From Rhodobacteraceae bacterium SB2 (GTDB lineage: Bacteria; Pseudomonadota; Alphaproteobacteria; Rhodobacterales; Rhodobacteraceae), in contig LGRT01000013.1 in the NCBI GenBank assembly GCA_001642945.1, positions 1 through 64,000 on the forward strand: 64,000 bases of DNA, in the 5' to 3' direction. Below are positions 53,157 to 63,424 of this stretch, piece after piece. The notes beneath the pieces were generated by a model, which was not told the origin of the DNA, ran no database searches, and saw only the letters and a list, made by a program, of their open reading frames with translations. Each line of letters begins with the position of its first letter. Position 1 is the stretch's first letter. A program made the translations under genes and the position numbers.

Positions 53157-54352
53157 TTGTTCACCTCGGAATAGGGATCAGCAGCATCGCGCAACCCGTC
53201 TCCCACGAAAACGAACGCCATAACCAGAACGATAAAGAACGCCACTGGAATAAAATACCATTGATAATTTAACATAACATCGGCAGATGTCGCCTTTTGC
53301 AACATTACACCAAGCGAAGAAACTGGATCTTTCAGACCAAGCCCAATAAAGGAAAGAGCGGTTTCGCTGAGTACCATATAGGGAAAGGAAATTACCAAAT
53401 CGACAATAATGTAACTGGTAAAAGACGGCAGTAAATGACGTCGAATTACATGCGACGAGGACGCGCCGCAAAGTTGCGCAGCCAACACATATTCTTGATT
53501 TCGCTCTGTCAGCAGATGCGTTCGGATACGCCGTGCCAATGTAGGCCACCCGATAAAGCCCAAAATAATCGAAATATAAAAAAACCGGGCTTCAGCCGAA
53601 ATTTCAGGCGGCATAAAGGCTGCTACGGCCATGAATAGCGGAATTGCCGGCACCGTTCGAAAAGCATCGGTGATCATTTGTATCACGCTGTCGATCCAGC
53701 CACCGTAATAGCCGGACACCCCCCCAATAATCAAAGCCAGCACGAAGGCAATCAAAACGCCGATTGTACCCACCTGAAGCGAGGTCCAAATCGCGTGCAA
53801 TGTTCGGCTAAAGATATCTTGTCCATCCTCATCCGTTCCAAAGACGTGTAGCTTTCCCTCTTCTAAACCAAAAAGATGACGATCACTTTTAATGACACCG
53901 AAAAGCTTATAAGCATCTCCTTTGGGCAGGAACGTCAAATAGGATCGTTTATCCTCATTGATTTTAGTAACCCACCGAAAATTTGTCGCCAATGATCTTT
54001 CTCGTTCAACAGGATGAATGAACGGGCGCAAAGAACAGCCGTTTTTATCACAGAATTGCGGAATCTGGGGGGCACCGTTTGTATAATCTTTATTGCGGCC
54101 CGCCACAGTGGGATCATAAGGCGATAGAAATGGCGCAAAAAGGCCTGAAAAAATCAAAAAGACTAGAAAAAAAGCTGCAATCATTGCAGCGCGCTGTTTC
54201 TTAAACCGAGCCCAAATTAATTGGCCCTGCGACGCTGTAAAATAGGCTTCTTTCGCGTGCTGATCATTGTCACCCTCAGCCCCAAACTGTGTTGGGTTTG
54301 GTATATTTATCCCAGCTAATTTTGGGTCGGTCGGATCTGGCATATTGCTCAT
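53153..54352 (-). CDS. Peptide ABC transporter permease (OppC type, extended)
   Basis: Inner-membrane permease of 399 residues. It is longer than usual (about 300) because of an N-terminal cytoplasmic extension (about 1-50) and a long periplasmic insert after the first segment (about 75-170) with Cys-rich and Asp/Lys-rich parts. The Gly-Thr-Asp-Glu-Asp-Gly-Gln-Asp motif near 170-177 is in the usual OppC position. ATGA overlap with the ATPase gene. The insert may contact the large binding protein. Confidence 0.87.
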   Translation of the reverse strand: MSNMPDPTDPKLAGINIPNPTQFGAEGDNDQHAKEAYFTASQGQLIWARFKKQRAAMIAAFFLVFLIFSGLFAPFLSPYDPTVAGRNKDYTNGAPQIPQFCDKNGCSLRPFIHPVERERSLATNFRWVTKINEDKRSYLTFLPKGDAYKLFGVIKSDRHLFGLEEGKLHVFGTDEDGQDIFSRTLHAIWTSLQVGTIGVLIAFVLALIIGGVSGYYGGWIDSVIQMITDAFRTVPAIPLFMAVAAFMPPEISAEARFFYISIILGFIGWPTLARRIRTHLLTERNQEYVLAAQLCGASSSHVIRRHLLPSFTSYIIVDLVISFPYMVLSETALSFIGLGLKDPVSSLGVMLQKATSADVMLNYQWYFIPVAFFIVLVMAFVFVGDGLRDAADPYSEVNK

Positions 54353-54356
54353 GTCC

Positions 54357-55364
54357 TCACCTCACGATGCTTTTGCGGACACGCGGGTCGATGGTTGCCA
54401 GCAAGATATCCGTGAAAAAATTTAACGCCACTATGGACGCGGTTAATAGGAAAATAATCGCCCCAGCAAGCTGCTGGTCATTTGAGCGCGCAAGGGCATC
54501 GATCAAAAGCTTACCCGCATCGGTCATCACAAGAATCAAGGCAACAATGGGCAACTCATTGAAAATACGGTTCAGGTCAAACCCGAGCGAGTTAATGATT
54601 GGTCCAAGCGCATGACGCGCCGGATATCTCCAGAGCAACTTGCGGCCATGCACGCCGCGCGCGGTTGCAGCTGTAACGTAAAGCTTCCCGATCTCATCTG
54701 ACATCAAAGCCCGCACCGTTTGCAGGGCAAAAGCGGTTGCGGACCAGCCCAGAATGAATACGGGCAGCCATGCGTGTTTCAGAAGATCGACAAAACGTGC
54801 CCAAGACCAGGGTGCATCGCGGTATTGGCTAGAAAACAGTCCTGTTAGCGTTTCGCCAAAATAAACCGTGGCGAAGAGCATAATCATTAAAGCCAGCAAG
54901 AAGTTTGGCATCGCAAGACCAAGATAGCTAATGATACGCAAAGAATTATTCAGATATGGATTGTTGGATGCAGCAGCAATGATCCCCACCGGAATTGCGA
55001 TTGCATAGGCCAAAGCCAGCGAGGCAAGACAGATGCCAAGCGATAGCAAAAACTTATCGCCCAAAAGATCAGCGATATTCACCCGTAGGATACAGCTATT
55101 CCCAAACTCACCCTGAAAGGCGCCAACGATCCATTTGCTCCAACGTTCAAGGAAAGGTCGGTCGAGACCAAGCCGCTGCCTTTCGGCCTCCAATTCATTG
55201 GCAATTTGGATCGAAGACCCTTGGGTGTTCTTAAAGGCAAGATAGCGTTCAGCACAATCACCTGGCACCAACTCCATCAGTAAGAACACAAAGAGCGATA
55301 CTATTATTAGCGTGATCAGCGCCATAACGGCCCGTGTTATCACGAAGCGCGCAAAGTTTAGCAT
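54357..55364 (-). CDS. Peptide ABC transporter permease (OppB type)
   Basis: Inner-membrane permease of 335 residues with six membrane segments and an EAA-like loop. It follows the binding protein by about 90 bases that hold a strong hairpin and precedes OppC by four bases. Confidence 0.9.
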   Translation of the reverse strand: MLNFARFVITRAVMALITLIIVSLFVFLLMELVPGDCAERYLAFKNTQGSSIQIANELEAERQRLGLDRPFLERWSKWIVGAFQGEFGNSCILRVNIADLLGDKFLLSLGICLASLALAYAIAIPVGIIAAASNNPYLNNSLRIISYLGLAMPNFLLALMIMLFATVYFGETLTGLFSSQYRDAPWSWARFVDLLKHAWLPVFILGWSATAFALQTVRALMSDEIGKLYVTAATARGVHGRKLLWRYPARHALGPIINSLGFDLNRIFNELPIVALILVMTDAGKLLIDALARSNDQQLAGAIIFLLTASIVALNFFTDILLATIDPRVRKSIVR

Positions 55365-55406
55365 TATAATTTCCTGTTCGCCCTGCCCAGAAGCATATTA
55401 AAATCA

Positions 55407-55432
55407 ATGACGGGCGGCAAGCCGCCCGTCAT
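55407..55432 (-). terminator. Intercistronic 12-bp hairpin between binding protein and permease
   Basis: ATGACGGGCGGC and its exact reverse complement around two A. On the minus strand it is followed after a few bases by TTTT. It lies 24 bases after the binding-protein stop, a common spot for a partial terminator or stabiliser that lowers permease expression relative to the binding protein. Confidence 0.7.
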
Positions 55433-55455
55433 CAGTTCAACAAAAACCTTACTGC

Positions 55456-57495
55456 TTACTCGTCCAACCACCACTGGGTCGCACGGTAAGGATAAGTCCG
55501 GTAATATTCGTAACTATGAGTCTTGGTTTCGGTAAAGTTGATCAGATTGTTGCGATGAATCATCGGCGCAGGGGCAATCACCGTACCAATGAACAACAAT
55601 TCTTTGGTCATATGTTCGACCATTCTTGCACCTGCCTGATTGAAAGCATCAGAACCTGCTGCGGCGGATTGCAGAACATTGATGTCTTCCATCATCTGCT
55701 TGGCCCAAGCTGGAGGCTCTTCGCCCGCAGACCCGTTAGAATCAATCCACTCGGCCCAAAGCATCGCATTGCGGTTTCCGAAATAATTTTCATAGGGTGG
55801 AACCCATAGCTCATTATTACCCAGAACTATCGCCAAAGGCTGACCTTTGCGCCACATGCTGACATCCAGTTTATTAGAAGACTGAGCCGAACGATACTCA
55901 TCCGGTGTAACTTCCTTTACAACAGAAGCAATGCCGACATCGCGCCAATATTGCGCCGCTAATTCGACAGTTTGGCCAGCAATCCCTTGAGTTGAAAAGT
56001 TAAGATTCAAGACAAGCTTATCGCCATTTGGCAATTCGCGAATACCATCACCATCCGTGTCGGCCATGCCAAGCCCGTCAAGCAGCGCATTGGCACCAGC
56101 CGGATCATACTCAGTGGCATAGGTCTCCATTGACGCATCAGCAAATGCTGGCAGCGGTGAAAACCCAGTATAGGCACGAGGCGTACCTTGACCAAAGAAG
56201 CCGATTTCGTTCATCTCACTGCGGTTGATCGCGATTGACATCGCCCGCCGGAAATCAATATTACCAAAAACCTCGCGTTTGGCCGGATCTTCATGGGTCA
56301 CGTTAAAGCCCAAAGCACCGATGGTAATTTCAGGCTTCAAATGAACCGTATAATCGCCTTTTTCTTGGTTTTCGAGCAGGATTGGTGCTGAAGCCAATTG
56401 CAAAGACTGGGCCTTATAATCGATCTCGCCATTTACAATCTTAAGTATACGCACCTCATTATCATTGATGTAAACTTCATCAAACTCATTGATATAAGGC
56501 AATTGCTGGCCAGTCGGATCCACTTGGAAGAAATAAGGGTTAGCAACAAAATGCCGTCCTTCGGGGGTGTCGGCGATTACGATATGGCTTTCAAGCGTAG
56601 GATAGGTTGCTTTAGGAAGGCCAGCAACCAGATCCGGGTTTGACAGCATTGGGGTTGGCGTATCCGTCCAATCCGAATTACCGTAATAGGCCTTAATCGC
56701 AGCATAGCCATTTTCAAAGCCAAGCGCCTGTGCATTGGCATCCGCATTCGAGTCAACACCTGGGTGGAACTGACCCAGGAAATGCTTGGGCTGGAACGGT
56801 TGCGAATAATGTGTCGCGAAATGCGCAATCAGGCCGGGTTTGGGCGCAGGTAAGTTGAAAATCACCGTGGTGGCGTCGGGCGCATCTACGCTCATCGCCT
56901 CACCTGCGACGGTGATATAATCTTTCGGCGTTTCAAAGATATTTTTATCCAACATCAGATTATCGTGATAGAACACGATATCTTCGCTGGTGAATGGCGC
57001 GCCATCCGACCACTTATGGCCTTCCCGAAGCTTGATTGTCAGCTGGGTAAAATCATCATTCCAATCGAAGGATTTCGCCACATTCGGAACGATCGTCTGA
57101 AGATCATCCGAATAACGCAAAAGGCTAACATGGCGCACGGATAAAAAGTCAGATGTTCCTGCTTCCGTCGCATTCGATAAAACGTCTAATTGCCCGCCAT
57201 AACGGCCCACGGCATCATAAGGAACCATCACTAAAGGCTCTGAGGGCAACCGGTCCGCCAAAGCTGGCAGAGCGCGATTGCCTTGGATGCGCGCGTTTAA
57301 TGCAGCAGCATCCGGATTTCCCGAAAGCGCCATAGTGCATCCGGCCGCAGCCTCGAACTCGGCCAAATCATATTGTTGCGGGTAAGCGCCTGCCGCGACT
57401 CCCCCCATATCGGCAACCGTGATCGCGGGGCAATTGGCAAATGCCATACCCGGCAATGCAATCGCAGCCACGCCAGAAAGCAATAAACGTTTCAT
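55456..57495 (-). CDS. Large peptide ABC transporter substrate-binding protein
   Basis: Periplasmic binding protein of family 5, 679 residues, well above the usual 500-550. The Sec signal is at residues 1-20 (Ala-Phe-Ala cut). A family 5 core follows, with Ala-Lys-Ser-Phe-Asp-Trp and Leu-Arg-Glu-Gly-His-Lys-Trp-Ser-Asp-Gly near 150-175. An Asp-Thr-Asp-Gly-Asp-Gly-Ile-Arg-Glu segment near 480 resembles a calcium-binding loop. The ligand is unknown, and large members of this group often bind opines, glycans or modified peptides. Ribosome site GGAG. First gene of the operon. Confidence 0.88.
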   Translation of the reverse strand: MKRLLLSGVAAIALPGMAFANCPAITVADMGGVAAGAYPQQYDLAEFEAAAGCTMALSGNPDAAALNARIQGNRALPALADRLPSEPLVMVPYDAVGRYGGQLDVLSNATEAGTSDFLSVRHVSLLRYSDDLQTIVPNVAKSFDWNDDFTQLTIKLREGHKWSDGAPFTSEDIVFYHDNLMLDKNIFETPKDYITVAGEAMSVDAPDATTVIFNLPAPKPGLIAHFATHYSQPFQPKHFLGQFHPGVDSNADANAQALGFENGYAAIKAYYGNSDWTDTPTPMLSNPDLVAGLPKATYPTLESHIVIADTPEGRHFVANPYFFQVDPTGQQLPYINEFDEVYINDNEVRILKIVNGEIDYKAQSLQLASAPILLENQEKGDYTVHLKPEITIGALGFNVTHEDPAKREVFGNIDFRRAMSIAINRSEMNEIGFFGQGTPRAYTGFSPLPAFADASMETYATEYDPAGANALLDGLGMADTDGDGIRELPNGDKLVLNLNFSTQGIAGQTVELAAQYWRDVGIASVVKEVTPDEYRSAQSSNKLDVSMWRKGQPLAIVLGNNELWVPPYENYFGNRNAMLWAEWIDSNGSAGEEPPAWAKQMMEDINVLQSAAAGSDAFNQAGARMVEHMTKELLFIGTVIAPAPMIHRNNLINFTETKTHSYEYYRTYPYRATQWWLDE

Positions 57496-58309
57496 GTTCT
57501 CTCCTTAGGTTAGTTGTATCATGCGCGATCTGATGACGCGCTTAGTTCTCGTGCGCGCCAAGTCAGCGACACGATAGATTAGGTCAGACATACTATATCC
57601 GGCGCGATCGTCACAATTTAAAATATTGACAGTCAACTCCGTCTGACCTTCCTTTCTTCGCCTAAAAGCACACCTGTCATGTCAACGAGAAAAGATCCAA
57701 AAACCAAAACTTACGCGACATCAATAAAGGCCTGCCTCTCGAGGGCGTTAACGTTTCATCCCCTTGATCAGAGTATTCTTCGCAAATACGCAATTAGGGA
57801 TCGGGTGTGATGGAAAAGTATTTTTTTTGATAATTCAAGGTAAATGTAGCCTCCAAAAACTTTCTTCGCTCCCCTTTTTTGGTATATCACAGATCTTTTT
57901 TGAAAAATTTAACACGAGGCCTCTGTTCCAAACTCTAATTTTCATAGCGTTTGTCAATGAAAGCTGACTGCTGACGGTCTTTCAAAAATAATTTGGGAAA
58001 TTTAGCAAAAATCTGTTCGCGCCGAACAAACACCCAAAGATCATGACCAATCGGGCAGGCATCTCAAGAATCACATAACAACTTATTTTTAATTCTTAAA
58101 TACTGCTAAAACAGAAACTTGAAGAAAACGATTCCTCTATTTAGATCGCTTAGCCCGTCTTTGCGCAAACGCGTATTTTGCGTTTTACGGCATTTCTGCA
58201 AATCAAAAATAAATACTCCCAGCTTTTCTAAAAAATCCTTCCATCCCTCTCTCAAAGATCCAGTACCGATACGCCGCCCCTCACTTCTCTCAGAATTCAC
58301 GGACAGGCA
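57496..58309. other. Long AT-rich gap between the Opp operon and the phosphonate LysR gene
   Basis: More than 800 bases without a supportable gene. Short frames on both strands at 57764-57967 and 58106-58361 overlap each other and have no ribosome sites. It should hold the promoter of the large binding protein. Confidence 0.5.
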
Positions 58310-59176
58310 TCACAGATGCGTCGCGTCAATACAGCGCAAAAAAGCACGGATCATGGGTTGATCCCGGCGGACGGATAAAAATACCAAAGATTCTTTCATG
58401 CGCAGCGTGACGCCCGAAATTGCGACAGCACGAATATCAGAAGCATTGCCCAATTCGGCGCGCGAGACAAATCCAATGCCCGCCCCCGATGCCACCACCT
58501 CGCGCAGCGCCTCACGTCCGTCAACTTCAATCACCGGGCGCAAACGTAGCCCAGAGGCCTGCGCCTCTGCTTCGATACAGCGCCGTGTACTTGATCCTTT
58601 TTCACGGAATACCAAAGGCCATTTTACAAGCTGCTCAAACGCAAGCTCTTGAACCGTTTCTGGTAAAAAGTCTTGTGCCATAATTGCGACAATTGGCGCA
58701 TCCCCCATCGGAATTTCTACCAAATCGGGCGCTGAAGGGCTATTGCCCACCACGCCAATCTCGGCATCATAATGGCGTAAACGCTGCAGCACATCTTCCG
58801 AATTTCCCGTTCGAACAGACACGAAGGTTTTCGGGTTCGCCGCGCGAAAAGCGCTAAGCGACGCCGTGATATGTAAAGCCGAATCTGCCACCACCCGCAA
58901 CTTGCCCCGCAGCTGGTGTTGGCGCTTGCTCAAGCAGAGCTCGATTTGCTCTTCCACATCGAATAACTGCCGCGTCAGCAAAAATAATTCATCCCCAGCT
59001 TCGGTCAGCTGCACATGTTTTTTTTCACGATGGAACAAAAGCGTGTCATGCAGCTGCTCCAATTGCCGTACGTGATCGGATAAGCTGGGCTGGCTTTGGT
59101 TCAACGCGCGCGCAGCGCTGGAAAACCCTCCATGCAACGCAACAAAGTGAAAGGCGCGAAGTTGGGTATATCTCAT
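58310..59176 (-). CDS. LysR regulator of phosphonate genes (PhnR-like)
   Basis: LysR-family regulator of 288 residues with an N-terminal winged helix (about 1-60) and a co-inducer domain. It is divergent from phnW across 92 bases, so it probably controls the phnWAY genes in response to 2-aminoethylphosphonate or an intermediate. Similar LysR genes accompany phnWAY in other alphaproteobacteria. It may act regardless of phosphate supply, which would make phosphonate a nitrogen or carbon source. Confidence 0.85.
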   Translation of the reverse strand: MRYTQLRAFHFVALHGGFSSAARALNQSQPSLSDHVRQLEQLHDTLLFHREKKHVQLTEAGDELFLLTRQLFDVEEQIELCLSKRQHQLRGKLRVVADSALHITASLSAFRAANPKTFVSVRTGNSEDVLQRLRHYDAEIGVVGNSPSAPDLVEIPMGDAPIVAIMAQDFLPETVQELAFEQLVKWPLVFREKGSSTRRCIEAEAQASGLRLRPVIEVDGREALREVVASGAGIGFVSRAELGNASDIRAVAISGVTLRMKESLVFLSVRRDQPMIRAFLRCIDATHL

Positions 59177-59191
59177 ATATAAGTTTTTCCG

Positions 59192-59206
59192 ATCATTTGA
59201 TATGAT
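59192..59206. promoter_or_regulatory. ATCAT-N5-ATGAT dyad in the LysR/phnW gap
   Basis: Perfect five-base arms with a five-base spacer, 15-bp LysR-type T-N11-A geometry, between the divergent LysR and phnW genes. A candidate operator for the adjacent LysR regulator. The short arms make chance occurrence possible. Confidence 0.4.
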
Positions 59207-59268
59207 TAATTTATTTTACTTATAGCATAATGAGGCGCATTTAGGGAATGTAAATTGGGAGAGCCCAT

Positions 59269-60462
59269 ATGCCAAACACCGACCGTTTTGAAAAATTACC
59301 CAAGCCCGCGCTTGGCGAGCCGTATTTGTTAACGCCAGGGCCGCTCACCACGGCCTATGAAGTAAAACAAGAGATGCTCAAAGATTGGGGCAGTTGGGAT
59401 GATGATTTTCGCGCTATGACAGCGCAGATACGAACAGGTTTGCTGGCGCTGATTGGCCCAAAAGCCGATCTTTATGATTGCGTACCAATGCAAGGCCCTG
59501 GATCTTACGCGGTTGAAGCCATGTTGGGCAGTTTTGTACCCCAAGATGGCAAGGTTTTGGTTTTGGCCAATGGCGCGTATGGCATGCGTGCTGCCGCCAC
59601 ATTAGAGTATCTTGGCCGCGATAAAGTCGTTTTAGACAAGGGGGATTATATGCCACCTCGCGGCGCTGAAGTGGCAGAAATTTTAGCAAAGGATCCGGCA
59701 ATCACCCATGTGATGGCAATTCATTGCGAAACCTCGTCCGGAATTTTAAACCCGATCGAAGAAATTGCCGAAGCAACCCGCGGCGCGGGGCGCAAATTGT
59801 TGATTGATTCGATGTCGGCCTTCGGGGCGCTTGCGCTGCACCCCGCCCAGCTTGGATGCGCAGCTTTTGTCTCCTCGGCCAATAAATGTATCGAAGGCGT
59901 GCCCGGTTTCAGCTTTGTAATCGCGCAAACCACCGAGTTGCAGGCCGCGCGCGGCAATGCGCATTCTTTAAGCCTTGATGTTGAAGCGCAATGGCGGGTC
60001 ATGAATGACACCGGGCAATGGCGCTTTACGCCGCCCACGCATGTGGTGGCCGCCTTTTTAAAGGCTTTGGCCGCCCATGCTGCAGAGGGCGGTGTTGAGG
60101 CGCGCGGGGCGCGCTACACTCAAAACCGCGATATCATGGTATCGGGCATGCGCGCACTTGGATTTGAAACATTGCTGGAAGAGCGCTGGTTATCGCCAAT
60201 CATCGTTACATTTTTCTGCCCTGCTGACCCGGCATTTAAATTCAGCCAGTTTTATGATGCGATGAAAGAACGGGGCTTTATTATCTATCCCGGAAAGCTG
60301 ACAATTGTAGACAGTTTTAGAATCGGGTGTATTGGTCAGATAGACACCGATGTGATGCACCAACTGCTGACTGCGGTGAAAGCCGCATTGGCGCAAATGG
60401 GCGTTGCAGATGCGGCCCCGCCGCGCGCCGCGCTTAACGAACGACGCAAATTATTAGCCTAA
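59269..60462 (+). CDS. phnW: 2-aminoethylphosphonate-pyruvate transaminase
   Basis: PLP enzyme of 397 residues that moves the amino group of 2-aminoethylphosphonate to pyruvate, giving phosphonoacetaldehyde and alanine. The opening Thr-Pro-Gly-Pro-Leu-Thr motif and the PLP lysine Lys206 (Ser-Ala-Asn-Lys-Cys-Ile-Glu-Gly) are present. A GGGAG site lies upstream. It is first in a three-gene operon with phosphonoacetate hydrolase and phosphonoacetaldehyde dehydrogenase, so the product is oxidised and not cleaved by PhnX. Confidence 0.93.
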   Translation: MPNTDRFEKLPKPALGEPYLLTPGPLTTAYEVKQEMLKDWGSWDDDFRAMTAQIRTGLLALIGPKADLYDCVPMQGPGSYAVEAMLGSFVPQDGKVLVLANGAYGMRAAATLEYLGRDKVVLDKGDYMPPRGAEVAEILAKDPAITHVMAIHCETSSGILNPIEEIAEATRGAGRKLLIDSMSAFGALALHPAQLGCAAFVSSANKCIEGVPGFSFVIAQTTELQAARGNAHSLSLDVEAQWRVMNDTGQWRFTPPTHVVAAFLKALAAHAAEGGVEARGARYTQNRDIMVSGMRALGFETLLEERWLSPIIVTFFCPADPAFKFSQFYDAMKERGFIIYPGKLTIVDSFRIGCIGQIDTDVMHQLLTAVKAALAQMGVADAAPPRAALNERRKLLA

Positions 60463-60482
60463 CGAATGAAGAAAGCAATCGA

Positions 60483-61727
60483 ATGACAATGAATACGGAT
60501 GTAAATGTAAACGGGCGAGTTTATACAGCCCCAAAAACCTGCGCGATTGTGATATGTCTTGATGGCTGTGAACCGGCGTATTTGGATGTGGCGATTGGCG
60601 AAGGTTTGATGCCCACATTAAAGCGTATCCGGGCCATGGGCAGCGATCATCTTGCCCATTCGGTGATCCCCTCGTTCACCAACCCCAACAATATGTCGAT
60701 TGCGACAGGGCGCCCACCCGCCGTACATGGCATTTGCGGCAATTACCTGTATGAGCCGGAAACCGGCGAAGAAGTGATGATGAATGATGTGCGGTTTTTG
60801 CGCGCCCCAACCGTGTTTGGCGGCCTGTACAATGCCGGGGCAAAAGTGGCTGTGGTCACGGCCAAAGACAAATTGCGGGCGCTGTTGGGCGCGGGGTTGA
60901 AATTTGATGAAGATCGGGCGATTTGTTTTTCCTCAGAAAAGGCCGATCAAGCTACCTTGGCCGAAAACGGGATTGAAAATGCAAGCGCCTATATGGATCG
61001 CCCCGTCCCAGAAGTCTATTCTGCCGATTTATCAGAATTTGTTTTTGCCGCTGGGGTAAAGCTTCTCAAAACCTGGGCGCCAGACGTGATGTATCTGTCA
61101 ACCACAGATTATATCCAACATAAATTTGCCCCTGATGAGCAAGGCGCAAAAGATTTCTATGCTATGTTTGACCGTTATCTGGCTGAATTAGACGCATTAG
61201 GCGCAGCAATTGTGGTGACCGCCGATCATGGTATGAAGCCCAAACATCAAGCCGATGGCACCCCAGCGGTGATTTATATTCAGGATGTATTAGACCAGTG
61301 GCTGGGTGAAAAAGCCGCCCGTGTTATTCTGCCCATCACCGATCCTTATGTTGTGCATCATGGCGCTTTAGGTTCGTTTGCAACGGCCTATTTGCCAGAG
61401 GGCTGCGATCATGGGGAAATTATTGCCCGCCTAACAGCTTTGCCCGAAATGCTTTCAGTGCTCAGCAAAGAAGAGGCGGTGGCCGAATTTGAACTGCCTG
61501 CAGATCGGATTGGCGATATTGTCATGGTTTCAACCGAAAATATGACCATTGGCACTTCCCAGCATCGCCATGATCTGGCCGCACTGAAAGAACCCTTGCG
61601 CAGCCATGGCGGGCTTACCGAACAAACCGTGCCGTTCATCGTAAACCGGGTTATGGATTTGCCAAATGCGCCCCAATTGCGAAATTTTGATGCGTTTTAT
61701 TATGCCTTGCAAGCGGCAGCGCAGTAA
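60483..61727 (+). CDS. phnA: Phosphonoacetate hydrolase
   Basis: Cytoplasmic zinc-dependent hydrolase of 414 residues in the alkaline phosphatase superfamily. It cleaves phosphonoacetate to acetate and phosphate. The catalytic Thr66 (Ser-Phe-Thr-Asn-Pro-Asn-Asn) and the metal ligand Asp27 are two residues earlier than Thr68/Asp29 of S. meliloti PhnA. Ala-Asp-His-Gly supplies two more ligands. It provides phosphate without the C-P lyase. Confidence 0.92.
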   Translation: MTMNTDVNVNGRVYTAPKTCAIVICLDGCEPAYLDVAIGEGLMPTLKRIRAMGSDHLAHSVIPSFTNPNNMSIATGRPPAVHGICGNYLYEPETGEEVMMNDVRFLRAPTVFGGLYNAGAKVAVVTAKDKLRALLGAGLKFDEDRAICFSSEKADQATLAENGIENASAYMDRPVPEVYSADLSEFVFAAGVKLLKTWAPDVMYLSTTDYIQHKFAPDEQGAKDFYAMFDRYLAELDALGAAIVVTADHGMKPKHQADGTPAVIYIQDVLDQWLGEKAARVILPITDPYVVHHGALGSFATAYLPEGCDHGEIIARLTALPEMLSVLSKEEAVAEFELPADRIGDIVMVSTENMTIGTSQHRHDLAALKEPLRSHGGLTEQTVPFIVNRVMDLPNAPQLRNFDAFYYALQAAAQ

Positions 61728-61886
61728 ATCTGCGCTCAACATGCGCCCGCCAAAGTCTTTTGGCGAGCTTAAAAACGAGGAGGGGGTTGAAAAAAACCTC
61801 ACTGCCCTTCTCTTAAGAAAACCGCGGTTGTCTGAAGATGGGCGATGACCGCAAATTAAACAACGCGAAGAAGAATGAGGCTCCAA

Positions 61887-63335
61887 ATGACAGCGACAGA
61901 AGAAATTCGACACGAAGCCATGCGCATCGGAGGCGAAAAAGTCTTTACAGACGATGTGGTCGAGGTGCGCTATCCCTATACGGATGAGGTGGTGGCCACG
62001 GTGCCGGCCGGCACCGCAGAGCATGCGGCGCAAGCCTTTGCGATTGCCGCCGCTTATAAGCCCAGCTTAACGCGGTATGAGCGCCAGAAAATTCTGTTTC
62101 GCGCGGCCGAATTGATCCGTGAACGCCGCGATAGTATCGCACATTGGCTCACCTTGGAATTGGGCATTTGCCAACAGCATGCGCTGTATGAAACCGGGCG
62201 TTCTTATGATGTGTTTATGTTGGCCGGTCAGGCCGCCATTCAAGATGATGGTCAAATCTTCAGTTGCGATCTGACACCGCATGGAAAGCCGCGCAAAATA
62301 TTCACCAAACGCGAACCCGTGCGCACGATATCAGCCATCACCCCGTTCAATCATCCCTTAAATATGGTGGCGCATAAAATCGCCCCCGCGATTGCAACCA
62401 ATAACTGCGTTGTGTGCAAACCAACCGAGTTAACACCGCTGACTGCGATCACATTGGCGGATATTTTATACGAAGCCGGCCTGCCGGTTGAAATGTTCCA
62501 AATCGTCACCGGATGGCCCAAAGATATTGGCGATGAAATGGTCACCAATGAAAATATTGATATTGTCACCTTCACCGGCGGTGTGCCTGTGGGCAAAATG
62601 ATTGCGCAAAAAGCCGGATATAAACGCGCCGCGCTTGAGCTTGGCGGCAATGATCCACTGATTATTCTAAATGATCTCTCTGATGCAGATCTTGAAAAAG
62701 CTGCGACGATTGCGGTGGCCGGTGCCACGGGAAATTCCGGCCAGCGCTGCACGGCAGTTAAGCGGATCTTGGTGCAAAACAGCGTGGCGGATAAATTTGT
62801 ACCTCTAGTGCTGGAAAAAGCCAAAGCCATCCGCTTTGGCGATCCGATGGATCCAGACACCCAATTGGGCTGCGTGATCCATGCAAAAGCTGCAGAACTA
62901 TTTGAAAAGCGGGTCTATATGGCCGAAGCAGAGGGCGCAGAAATCCTGTACCATCCGGGGCGTAACGGAGCGCTTTTGCCCCCGATCGTGATCGATAAAG
63001 TGCCCCATAGCTCAGAATTGGTAATGGAAGAAACCTTTGGCCCCATCGTGCCGATCGTGCGCGTGCCCGATGATGATGATGCCGTGATGGAAATTTCAAA
63101 CTCTACCGAATTTGGATTGTCCTCCGGCGTCTGCACGAACGATTTTACCCGCATGCAAGCCTTTATCGAGGGGTTGGATGTGGGCACTGTGAACATTTGG
63201 GAACAACCGGGGTACCGTATTGAGATGTCACCCTTTGGCGGCATCAAAGATAGCGGGAATGGCGTCAAAGAAGGGGTTTTGGAAGCCATGAAATTCTTCA
63301 CAAATGTCAAAACCTATTCTTTACCATGGCCATAG
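61887..63335 (+). CDS. phnY: Phosphonoacetaldehyde dehydrogenase
   Basis: NAD-dependent aldehyde dehydrogenase of 482 residues that oxidises phosphonoacetaldehyde to phosphonoacetate. Catalytic Cys288 in Gly-Gln-Arg-Cys is close to Cys291 of S. meliloti PhnY, and the Arg next to the cysteine is a PhnY trait for binding the phosphonate. The ATG at 61887 with a TGAGG site is preferred over the one at 61875. It follows phnA by about 160 bases, a larger gap than within the other operons here. Confidence 0.92.
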   Translation: MTATEEIRHEAMRIGGEKVFTDDVVEVRYPYTDEVVATVPAGTAEHAAQAFAIAAAYKPSLTRYERQKILFRAAELIRERRDSIAHWLTLELGICQQHALYETGRSYDVFMLAGQAAIQDDGQIFSCDLTPHGKPRKIFTKREPVRTISAITPFNHPLNMVAHKIAPAIATNNCVVCKPTELTPLTAITLADILYEAGLPVEMFQIVTGWPKDIGDEMVTNENIDIVTFTGGVPVGKMIAQKAGYKRAALELGGNDPLIILNDLSDADLEKAATIAVAGATGNSGQRCTAVKRILVQNSVADKFVPLVLEKAKAIRFGDPMDPDTQLGCVIHAKAAELFEKRVYMAEAEGAEILYHPGRNGALLPPIVIDKVPHSSELVMEETFGPIVPIVRVPDDDDAVMEISNSTEFGLSSGVCTNDFTRMQAFIEGLDVGTVNIWEQPGYRIEMSPFGGIKDSGNGVKEGVLEAMKFFTNVKTYSLPWP

Positions 63336-63368
63336 ACAAACAAGTGATGAGCGGCTCGGGCTTGCTGA

Positions 63369-63391
63369 CTTTTCGTGACTAGCACGAAAAG
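63369..63391 (+). terminator. Hairpin after phnY
   Basis: CTTTTCGTG and its exact reverse complement around a five-base loop, 34 bases past the phnY stop. No T-run follows, so it is a weak or factor-dependent terminator or an attenuator before the exporter gene. Confidence 0.45.
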
Positions 63392-63424
63392 CGTAACCAG
63401 CACCCGCACTGTATGTAAGACCCG

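Noticed and set aside
58106-58361. Overlapping short frames on both strands before the phosphonate LysR gene
   Set aside because: Antisense to each other, AT-rich and without ribosome sites or family motifs.
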